Shown here piece after piece: positions 7,950-13,834 of a DNA stretch of 13,834 bases. The stretch lies in assembly GCA_011322515.1 (NCBI GenBank), contig DRMS01000070.1, positions 1 to 13,834 on the forward strand, written 5' to 3'. The position numbers and the translations under genes were made by a program. Within the stretch, counting starts at the first letter, position 1, and the number at the start of each line of letters is the position of its first letter. The notes under the pieces were generated by a model that had not been told where the DNA came from, did not search any database, and saw nothing but the letters and a program-made list of their open reading frames with translations. This stretch comes from Leucothrix mucor. Its GTDB lineage: Bacteria; Pseudomonadota; Gammaproteobacteria; Thiotrichales; Thiotrichaceae.

Positions 7950-8903
7950 ATGCAAATGGTAATAACGAAAAACGAACAGACATTATTTTTCAAGACTCTA
8001 AATTTTCTACCAACACCCGCTTTAATTGCCAGAGAAGATAAATGTAATCATCGAGGAAGAGTCTTATTTGTTAATAAAGCCTTTGTAAAAACAATTGGTT
8101 ACCGAGTTACGGATATACCTGATCATCTCAGCTTTATTTCAAAAGCCTATCCAGATATTAACTATCGCCATGAAATGACGAATACATGGCTTGATAAAAT
8201 AACGCAGCTTGTCAATCGTGAAATTTCTTTGTTACAACTATGCTCAAAAATACATTGCAAAGATCAAAAATACCGTTGGTTTGATATTCGTACCGAGCTG
8301 AGAAGCACCATTGGCAAAGGTGTGATTATTGTCCTATTTAATAATGTCGATAAGGCAAAAACAGAAGCCTTGCAATATGCTAAATTAGCCAGCATAGACC
8401 CGCTAACAAAGTTAGCAAATCGCCGTTATATTCAGCAATTATTACAGCAAGAAAAATCACATCAAGGGCGTGACAATCAAACGGAGTCTTTTTCCTTAGT
8501 CATGGCAGATATTGATTTTTTTAAACAAATTAACGACACCTATGGGCATAGCTGTGGTGATTACGTTATTGAAACAGTCGCCAGAATAATGCGTCAAACT
8601 ACGCGTAAAGTTGATACCGTCGCACGCTGGGGTGGAGAGGAGTATTTACTACTATTACCGCAAACCAATACGATAGAAGCACGCATTGTGGTGAAAAAAA
8701 TAATGAGCCGCATTCACTCCTATGCCTTTGTGTGGGAAGGTAAGCGCTTTAAAGTCACCTTGACTTACGGAATCACCGCTTATCATGCGAATGAAGAAAC
8801 CGATGAAACCATTAAACGTGTCGATAGTTGTCTTTATCAAGGCAAAGAAATGGGGCGTAATTGTATTGTTAGTGATGGTTTGTTGGAAGCTTGGGGTGGG
8901 TAG
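7950..8903 (+). CDS. PAS-GGDEF diguanylate cyclase
   Basis: Predicted to make cyclic di-GMP from two GTP in the cytosol. Starting at 7950, the protein has 317 residues. A PAS-like sensor occupies about 15-135 (RVLFVNKAFVKTIGYRVTDIP is the typical PAS 'N..F....GY' region), then a full GGDEF domain starts at ASIDPLTKLANRRY (147-160). Metal-binding Asp187 lies in MADIDFFKQIND, the active loop is GGEEY (228-232, a functional-type variant of GGDEF), and an inhibitory RxxD site (R219-D222) sits exactly five residues before it, implying product feedback. There are no membrane segments. The reading frame is open back to a TTG at 7764, but that start looks unlikely. ATG 7950, or ATG 7956 nine nt after AAGGGG, sits just before the PAS domain. 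The gene is divergent from the SNF2 gene. Confidence 0.88.
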   Translation: MQMVITKNEQTLFFKTLNFLPTPALIAREDKCNHRGRVLFVNKAFVKTIGYRVTDIPDHLSFISKAYPDINYRHEMTNTWLDKITQLVNREISLLQLCSKIHCKDQKYRWFDIRTELRSTIGKGVIIVLFNNVDKAKTEALQYAKLASIDPLTKLANRRYIQQLLQQEKSHQGRDNQTESFSLVMADIDFFKQINDTYGHSCGDYVIETVARIMRQTTRKVDTVARWGGEEYLLLLPQTNTIEARIVVKKIMSRIHSYAFVWEGKRFKVTLTYGITAYHANEETDETIKRVDSCLYQGKEMGRNCIVSDGLLEAWGG

Positions 8904-8975
8904 CTTATTGCTAAAAGGCATAACGACCACGCTATTACATTTCCCATGTGATTCAGGAAAATTAAACTAGTATTT

Positions 8976-9143
8976 GGCTACCAGTTTAAGGCGGGACAGT
9001 TCATGTTTCTGCTATTCACCCGCACCCTTCGACAAGCTCAGGAAGCGGTGTCCTGAGTCTACCGAAGGGCTAGTTCCCTGAGCTTGTCGAAGGGTGCGGG
9101 TTATTTGCCATGACGTTACTTGTCCGACCTTAAGTTGGTAGCC
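8976..9143. mobile_element. Family A palindromic miniature element, copy 2 (complete, with 8-bp target duplication)
   Basis: A 168-bp element bounded by inverted ends: GGCTACCAGTTTAAGGCGGG at the left and the complement of GGCTACCAACTTAAGGTCGG at the right (20 of 23 matching). It is flanked by an exact 8-bp direct repeat TAGTATTT (8968-8975 and 9144-9151), a target duplication. Inside, arms at 9018-9042 and 9077-9101 form a perfect 25-bp stem (CCCTTCGACAAGCTCAGG core), and the 34-nt loop holds a third, degenerate version of the same arm. There is no coding capacity, so it must have been moved by a transposase elsewhere. It lies between two convergent genes. Confidence 0.88.
9018..9101. terminator. 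Long hairpin of family A copy 2, possible bidirectional terminator
   Basis: A perfect 25-bp GC-rich stem lies between two convergent genes, so both transcripts could fold it. It lacks a T-run directly after the stem, so it is not a classical intrinsic terminator. A role in stopping transcription or protecting 3' ends is an inference from position and strength. Confidence 0.35.
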
Positions 9144-9162
9144 TAGTATTTACTTTACCACC

Positions 9163-9327
9163 CCATGCACCCGCGTGGAAATGCATATCGAGCATTCTAC
9201 GAAGTACAAGTTTCAACCCTTATATTACAGATGATTTGGATAGTTTATCCAAGTACTTTGGCGGTTGAAATAGTATGAGTAATAGCAACAATTCGTCTAC
9301 ATTCCCACGCAGGAGCATAAGAACGAG
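9163..9327. repeat. Degenerate REP fragments (CGTGGGAATGC type), inverted pair
   Basis: CGCGTGGAAATGC (9172-9184) and, inverted, ACATTCCCACGCAGGAGC (9299-9316, followed by a degraded ATAAGAACGAG) resemble the widespread GCATTCCCACGC..GCGTGGGAACG bacterial palindrome. The two parts face each other about 115 bp apart. This may be an old REP doublet or two eroded copies. The region between holds a 7-bp hairpin (9236-9252). Confidence 0.4.
9236..9252. repeat. Small perfect hairpin within nested inverted repeat
   Basis: TTGGATA and TATCCAA pair perfectly around a 3-nt loop. An outer pair, TTTCAACC (9211-9218) and GGTTGAAA (9263-9270), encloses it. No T-run follows on either strand, so terminator function for the caspase gene is doubtful. 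Confidence 0.35.
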
Positions 9328-9371
9328 GGCGCATAAAGATATTTTAATAGCTTTTAACTGCGTAATATCAG

Positions 9372-12300
9372 TTACTTTGTTAGAATTTTATGCAATATTT
9401 TTAGCACGTAATCATTCTCAAAATAAGATAAATGATTACAAGCAACTTCTTCAGTTTTTGCATTAGGCGACCAATCTTCAGGTAAATACTGAATACTATC
9501 AACCGTTGCAGCTATATCATTAGGTGCTTTATAAAGCCATTTAGTGAGTTGCTCATAACTCATTAGCTTGAGCTTTTTAGTCATACGCTGCATAAATTTA
9601 GCCCTAATATCTTCTTTTGTATTATGCACTAAGAAGTTAGTATTACCCGCAATGATGTAATAGGGGATAGCGGTTTGTTTGGATGTTTCTAGCATCTTAA
9701 GTAGGTTGGAATTAGGGTTCATTTGCCCTAGCGTTAAACCACCAATATTAAGCAGTTTAACCAGTCCAGCAACAGCAAATGAGCCTAAGCCATTGGTAAT
9801 ATAACCATTAATAATAGCTGCCAAGGTGTTATTTGCCCAGTCACTAAAAGAGTGAATACCTGTGCTAATGGACTGTGCAATCTGTGACCCACCATTCGGC
9901 GTGCCAAGCATTACCAGTTTATTAACTATTTCATCCCCCTGATTAAATTCAATAAAGCAGCGTGATACTAATCCACCCATTGAATGCACAACCAGATCAA
10001 GCTGCTTGTCATGTTGATTATCTAACCCTATTGCGGCTAGTTTTTGCTTTAGAATCTCAGCCGTTTTTTGAATAGGTTCATTGAGATTTTCATAATCAAA
10101 AGTGAGGACACAGTCATAATGTTCTGCAATTGATTTATCATCCGCTAACACTTGCTGTGAGAAGCCAGCCATTGATTTGGTATTGCCAATAATACCGTGA
10201 AGCATAAGCAAAATTTTATCCGCCTGTTCAACCGTTTCAATCAATATTTCGGCATCATCTTCATAATCGCTGACTTTATAAGGGTCTGCATGATCATTAA
10301 ATAAAGGCAGTGCAAGCCGTGTTGGATCTTGGAAAAAACCAAGTTTATCATGCAGAATTTTTTGAAACATGATTTTAATTGAACCAAATAGACCTTTATC
10401 GGCTTCATCGCCATCTGTTCCTGCAACCGCATCAGGTAAGCGCTCTATAATGATTTTTGTTGCATCTCGATCCGTACTTGAGCAACCTAGCGGCAAATAA
10501 CATTCACCATCGTAACTATAGGCGAGAATGCTTTCATTCTTTTGCAATGGCTGAGCAACTTTAATAACCAGTGGCTGTTCTGTTGTTACACTATCAACAC
10601 CACCCGATGTTGCATTTTTAGTGCTATCAATATGTAGTGTAAGAATATTGAGATCATTAGTGACACTGCGTGAAGTAGAAAATGAAAAAGATGGAGTCAT
10701 CGCATCATCACGAAATAGTGGCGGGATAATATTAGTATTTTGCTGCGTTGCATCTAATGAGCGGGTAGCATCTTCCAAGGTGCTTATGCTAACACTGGCG
10801 CTTAAAGCAGGATGCGGTTCAATGCGTAAATCTGTGGTAATGATGGTGGCATTATTAGGCGTTATATCAACCGCTTCGGGTGGACGTGTGGTAATTATCT
10901 TAACTGTTTTAGTAAACCATAGCGGAATAACAGGCTCTTCATGCAGATCAAAACTGCGTGTATGGGCGAAATTAAGTTCTTGATCTAATAGATTTAGTAA
11001 ATTGTTTGCACCTCGATTAGTACCATTATTAGCAATACTTCTATTCCCCGCCTTAAATATTTCCAGCCCTTCTTGTGCCAATAATTTGGCATCAAAAGGT
11101 TGGTCACTAACGATTAATTTAAGAAAATCTTCGGTTTCGCAAATGCCATTATTAAATAGCGATTGCTTAACCTGAACGGGAAAATCCTTTCCCTCCATAA
11201 AATGAATGCTACAAGTAGTTGGCGGTAATAGTTTGGCTTCATTATCAAGCAATGAGGTCACGGAAGCATCTGTCGCATCAAATAACAACAAGGCGCAATA
11301 AAGTGCAACATCCCCTTTGGCTTTATCAGGATTACAGCGTACTTCTAGGCTAATTCGTGGTTTTGGATTGGGATTAGGATTGTCCTGACGGTAGTCATAG
11401 CGTAAATTAGCATCGCTATCAATTAGCTCCTGATTATTATGCTTGATGATTAATTGCACCGCATCCAGATCAAGTTGATTGTTTGTAGAGCCAACATTTT
11501 CAAGATCCAGTTTTTGATGCCAGCGTTTAAGATGCTCTAACTGGAGCAAGGCTTCACTCGCAGAAGATGCATCATAACCGCCCGTTGCACTCGTCACAGG
11601 CTCAAAAAGGGGACGAAATTCTCTATTATCCGCTTCACTAATTGTGTATTGCCCCTCTTTAGCCCTTAAACGGTAATCAACCCCTTGTGAAAGCGCATCG
11701 TCTTGCGCTTCAATAATAAAATCAGACTTATGATGCGAGCTACTCAGCGTTCTAAGCATTTCTCTAGCAAGGCTGGTACCCGCCTCATCACCTTGAAGAG
11801 AAAAAACCAGCTTCTCAACACTGCGATGGGTAATCGTACTATTATAAACCCCCTTGGCTTGATCTAATCCATTAAGATCTTTAAGCAGGGTTTTATGCTT
11901 ATTAGCGCTTGCCGCCAATATACTTTTACCTGCAAATACCTCGGTCACCTGTGCAATTAAAAGTAAATCCTTGTCATTATCATGTAACGCCACCTCATCA
12001 CCAAGATGAATACCGTGAATGAGACCCGCATCCAGCTCCCATTGATTATTTTTAAATGAAGTGATCATTTCAAGCGGCACAATCGTTGTCCCTAGGAACG
12101 GCTGATTGGTATTTGCCTCTAAAATAGCCTCAATCTGCGGTGTTTGCTGGCGATTCATTTTATGCGTTAGCGCGCGTACCCGCATTAGTAAATTATGATA
12201 ACTCAATGACTGTGCTTGGCTATTAAGCTGGGTGCAAAGCGAATGGGTAAAAATACCATTAAGCTGCCCATCAATCCTTTTTTCTTTGGATAGCTCAATA

Positions 12301-12917
12301 TCACGGCAGGCAGATAATAAAATATGTTGTCCTTGCGGAATATTGCCAAGATCATTAATCCAGCCCTGTTGTAACGCATCATTATAAAAAATAAACTGCT
12401 CAAGCGCGCGCGGCTCTATCTGCCCTGAGGTTTGCCGTGTAGCACTATCACCTTCCTCAATCGCGCGACTCACATGCCCTGAATGACAGCTATCAATAAT
12501 CACCACTACCTTTGCACCATTATCACCAAGCTGTGAAATCAGATAACTCAACTCCTTATCCGCAAGATCCGTCACCTTACCCGCACGACTATCATGGCAA
12601 ACCAGCGTTTCAAGCTGCCGATCCGTATCAATCTCCCAAAACTCCTTACCCGCAGGCTCCTGCGATCCATGCCCTGAAAAATAGAATAGAGCAGTATCCC
12701 CGTCACCCGCTTGACTAAGATGCGTTTGAAAGCCATTAACTAGATTATCCTTAGTCGCACTGCGGCTGGTCAATGTTTGAATAGTATCCTTCGCAACTGA
12801 AAAACGCTCCTGCAAGGTACGTTGCATTAGATTGACATCATTTTTACAGCCATTTAGAGGGCGGATAGAGTCGTTTAGGTAGGAGTTTACCCCTACTAAT
12901 AAAGCATAGATTGCCAT
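9372..12917 (-). CDS. Caspase-like (peptidase C14) protein fused to a C-terminal alpha/beta hydrolase (lipase-like)
   Basis: This 1181-residue protein has two predicted enzymes. The N-terminal caspase/metacaspase domain (about 1-280) has the His-Cys dyad: His83 in FYFSGHGSQ and Cys144 in VVIIDSCHSGH. It is followed by a p10-like part with LLSACRDIEL (from 200) and GIFTHSL. A long middle region (about 285-890) has no firm assignment; it includes LEHLKRWHQKLDLEN (460-474), often seen in bacterial caspase proteins, and a proline-asparagine run (NPNPNPKP). The C-terminal alpha/beta hydrolase (about 895-1175) shows MLHGIIGN (H907-G908, oxyanion region), the nucleophile elbow VHSMGG (Ser979), LGTPNGG and a late NHLSYF (H1162, candidate catalytic His); the acid residue is unclear. 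No signal peptide or membrane segment is seen. AAGGGA lies 7 nt before ATG. The upstream same-strand neighbour is a class III cyclase, with a family A element between. An effector or conflict role is an inference. Confidence 0.88.
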   Translation of the reverse strand: MAIYALLVGVNSYLNDSIRPLNGCKNDVNLMQRTLQERFSVAKDTIQTLTSRSATKDNLVNGFQTHLSQAGDGDTALFYFSGHGSQEPAGKEFWEIDTDRQLETLVCHDSRAGKVTDLADKELSYLISQLGDNGAKVVVIIDSCHSGHVSRAIEEGDSATRQTSGQIEPRALEQFIFYNDALQQGWINDLGNIPQGQHILLSACRDIELSKEKRIDGQLNGIFTHSLCTQLNSQAQSLSYHNLLMRVRALTHKMNRQQTPQIEAILEANTNQPFLGTTIVPLEMITSFKNNQWELDAGLIHGIHLGDEVALHDNDKDLLLIAQVTEVFAGKSILAASANKHKTLLKDLNGLDQAKGVYNSTITHRSVEKLVFSLQGDEAGTSLAREMLRTLSSSHHKSDFIIEAQDDALSQGVDYRLRAKEGQYTISEADNREFRPLFEPVTSATGGYDASSASEALLQLEHLKRWHQKLDLENVGSTNNQLDLDAVQLIIKHNNQELIDSDANLRYDYRQDNPNPNPKPRISLEVRCNPDKAKGDVALYCALLLFDATDASVTSLLDNEAKLLPPTTCSIHFMEGKDFPVQVKQSLFNNGICETEDFLKLIVSDQPFDAKLLAQEGLEIFKAGNRSIANNGTNRGANNLLNLLDQELNFAHTRSFDLHEEPVIPLWFTKTVKIITTRPPEAVDITPNNATIITTDLRIEPHPALSASVSISTLEDATRSLDATQQNTNIIPPLFRDDAMTPSFSFSTSRSVTNDLNILTLHIDSTKNATSGGVDSVTTEQPLVIKVAQPLQKNESILAYSYDGECYLPLGCSSTDRDATKIIIERLPDAVAGTDGDEADKGLFGSIKIMFQKILHDKLGFFQDPTRLALPLFNDHADPYKVSDYEDDAEILIETVEQADKILLMLHGIIGNTKSMAGFSQQVLADDKSIAEHYDCVLTFDYENLNEPIQKTAEILKQKLAAIGLDNQHDKQLDLVVHSMGGLVSRCFIEFNQGDEIVNKLVMLGTPNGGSQIAQSISTGIHSFSDWANNTLAAIINGYITNGLGSFAVAGLVKLLNIGGLTLGQMNPNSNLLKMLETSKQTAIPYYIIAGNTNFLVHNTKEDIRAKFMQRMTKKLKLMSYEQLTKWLYKAPNDIAATVDSIQYLPEDWSPNAKTEEVACNHLSYFENDYVLKILHKILTK

Positions 12918-13014
12918 TTGTTAATCCCTTATACAGTGCAACTTTGATTGATTGTTTGTCTTTAATAATAGACTAGATTTATTGGAAAATGGGTGCTTTA
13001 TGCTTAAAATTTTG

Positions 13015-13183
13015 GGCTACCAACTTAAAGGCGGGACAGTTCATGTTTCTGCTATTCACCCGCACCCTTCGACAAGCTCAGGAAGCGATGTCCTGAGTCT
13101 ACCGAAGGGCTAGTTCCCTGAGCTTGTCGAAGGGTGCGGGTTGTTTGCTATGACTTTACTTGTCCTGCCTTCAGTTGGTAGCC
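13015..13183. mobile_element. Family A palindromic miniature element, copy 3
   Basis: A 169-bp copy in the same orientation as copy 2 and nearly identical through the central palindrome. It begins GGCTACCAACTTAAAGGCGG (one extra A) and ends CTTCAGTTGGTAGCC. The flanks AAATTTTG (13007-13014) and TTATTTTG (13184-13191) share 6 of 8 bases, a likely eroded target duplication. It lies about 100 bp upstream of the caspase gene start, so it separates that gene from the cyclase and could affect its expression. Confidence 0.82.
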
Positions 13184-13201
13184 TTATTTTGCATTTTTTA
13201 G

Positions 13202-13250
13202 AGCCGTATACAACAAGCCTCACAGAGTTGTACTTGTGGGTAACGATATG
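13202..13250. repeat. Half copy of the 96-bp family B element
   Basis: Read inversely, this matches the left half of the element at 1712-1807 (AGCC.TATACAACAAG corresponds to the complement of CTTGTTGTATA.GGCT). It ends in the same 20-bp terminal sequence, TACTTGTGGGTAACGATATG, as that element's right end. The other half is missing, so it is a truncated relic next to family A copy 3. Confidence 0.55.
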
Positions 13251-13264
13251 ACCTTAAGTTGCTA

Positions 13265-13276
13265 GCAAAATTTTGC
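13265..13276. repeat. 12-bp perfect palindrome
   Basis: GCAAAATTTTGC is fully self-complementary with no loop. Such a site could bind a dimeric regulator. It lies between the cyclase 3' end and the caspase gene but far (about 350 bp) from the caspase start, so a regulatory role is only a possibility. Confidence 0.25.
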
Positions 13277-13395
13277 GTATTATATAGGTAATTAGCTGTT
13301 ATCTTTTTAATTTGGAAAAATTATTTCTATAGACGTTCACTGATTAAATTTTATCTTAGTGACTGAAAAGCTGAAGCTTTCACTCCTTCTGTCAG

Positions 13396-13419
13396 GAAAT
13401 TATTTATCTGAAAAACTAT
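13396..13419 (+). repeat. Dispersed 24-bp repeat, copy 2
   Basis: Matches 191-214 at 23 of 24 bases and in the same orientation. It ends 11 bp from the stop codon of the cyclase gene. Its presence upstream of one gene and downstream of another argues against a simple promoter motif and suggests an element end. Confidence 0.5.
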
Positions 13420-13430
13420 TAAGTGAACTT

Positions 13431-13834
13431 TTATTTACTAGTATGCGTAAAAATCCCATCCCAATCATCAGGTGCTATTAACTCCATCTGCTGCATACGC
13501 TGTTGATAGACTTGATGCAAAGGGTCTTTAAGCTGCTTAAATAGTCTTGTAAATTCTTTATTTGCCTGCTTCCAATCCCCCTCTAAATAAGCCTTTAATG
13601 CGTGATGATGACTCTCAAGTTGTTGTTCCTGATCGGTTGTAAGCATCGTATTAAGACAAATCGGCTCGTATAGTTGTACCGCTTTCTGACGACCTTTAAC
13701 ACGCACATAATCAACTAGGCGAAAGCTGATTGAGGGGCATTGTTGCATCGTCTCTTTGCTAACTAAAATCAAAATATTATATTGTTTGGTTAGGCTTTCC
13801 AGTCGTGAGCCAAGATTAACGGCATCGCCTAGCA
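13431..13834 (-). CDS. Class III nucleotide (adenylate/guanylate) cyclase, C-terminal part, cut by the window edge
   Basis: The reading frame is open to the window edge; the first 5' codons lie outside. About 133 residues are visible. They begin LGDAVNLGSRLESL, the end of a class III cyclase catalytic domain, with the Asn and Arg (N..SR spacing) that stabilise the transition state both present. Then come LVSKETM and VKGRQKAVQLYEP, the last strands of the domain. The tail (about 70-133) is a short helical, TPR-like stretch (ALKAYLEGDWKQANKEF) ending WDGIFTHTSK, a signature of cyclases with an N-terminal CHASE2 sensor. A CHASE2 domain and membrane helices are therefore expected beyond the edge but not seen. 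The residue deciding between ATP and GTP lies outside the window. The gene is upstream of, and codirectional with, the caspase-hydrolase gene. Confidence 0.85.
   Translation of the reverse strand, partial: LGDAVNLGSRLESLTKQYNILILVSKETMQQCPSISFRLVDYVRVKGRQKAVQLYEPICLNTMLTTDQEQQLESHHHALKAYLEGDWKQANKEFTRLFKQLKDPLHQVYQQRMQQMELIAPDDWDGIFTHTSK

Larger units (their letters stand above)
8904..9371. other. Convergent gap between diguanylate cyclase and caspase genes
   Basis: This 468-bp region holds the complete family A element, then degenerate REP debris (9163-9186 and 9299-9327) and a small hairpin (9236-9252). No gene is credible here. A short open frame starting at 9275 overlaps a repeat and the end of the caspase gene, and is not called. 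Confidence 0.6.
12918..13430. other. Repeat-filled gap between cyclase and caspase genes
   Basis: This 513-bp region contains a complete family A element (13015-13183), a family B half-element (13202-13250), a lone family A-like end (13249-13266), a 12-bp perfect palindrome (13265-13276) and the second copy of the 24-bp repeat (13396-13419). No gene is credible. The caspase promoter must lie between 12918 and about 13014, or transcription must read through the elements. Confidence 0.6.

Noticed and set aside
9275..9466. Short open frame between the converging genes
   Set aside because: It overlaps degenerate REP sequence and the 3' end of the caspase-hydrolase gene, and has no recognisable features.
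10621..10983. Open frame opposite the caspase-hydrolase gene
   Set aside because: Antisense shadow of the middle region, with no ribosome site or family features.
13363..13382. Terminator for the cyclase gene
   Set aside because: A short imperfect stem (TGAAAGC / GCTTTTCA on the minus strand) is present but has a bulge and no following T-run, so it is not called.

Overview
The window looks like a chromosomal stretch from a Gammaproteobacterium of moderate-to-low GC content. Two things suggest this: the gene set (class I PPK2, GGDEF enzyme, bacterial SNF2 helicase, caspase-hydrolase, class III cyclase with the C-terminal tail typical of CHASE2 cyclases) and the many palindromic repeats. Filamentous sulfur bacteria or related lineages rich in caspases and cyclases are plausible hosts. 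This is an inference from style, not an identification.

Layout from left to right. (1) 1-258: non-coding, with a REP-like palindrome and part of a dispersed 24-bp repeat. (2) 259-1239 (+): a cytosolic NodB-like deacetylase with a C-terminal beta domain. (3) 1240-1893: a 654-bp gap holding a 96-bp miniature inverted-repeat element flanked by near-perfect 9-bp direct repeats. (4) 1894-2823 (+): PPK2 polyphosphate kinase. (5) 2824-3353: a patchwork of palindromes between convergent genes, with one 'family A' element apparently nested inside another inverted-repeat pair. (6) 3354-7580 (-): a 1408-residue SNF2 helicase. (7) 7950-8903 (+): a PAS-GGDEF diguanylate cyclase, divergent from the helicase. 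(8) 8904-9371: a convergent gap with a complete family A element bounded by exact 8-bp direct repeats, plus REP debris. (9) 9372-12917 (-): a 1181-residue protein with an N-terminal caspase domain and a C-terminal lipase-like alpha/beta hydrolase. (10) 12918-13430: a third family A element, half of the 96-bp element and other repeat relics. (11) 13431-13834 (-): the 3' end of a class III nucleotide cyclase, cut by the window edge.

There is no clear multi-gene operon. The deacetylase and ppk2 face the same way but are 654 bp apart, and the others are divergent, convergent or separated by repeats. A signalling theme can be seen: c-di-GMP synthesis, cyclic nucleotide synthesis, polyphosphate/nucleotide conversion and a putative protease-lipase effector. 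No functional link is shown by the sequence itself. The most unusual content is the caspase-hydrolase fusion next to a cyclase, and at least three families of non-autonomous inverted-repeat elements, none with a transposase here, that fill nearly every intergenic gap.
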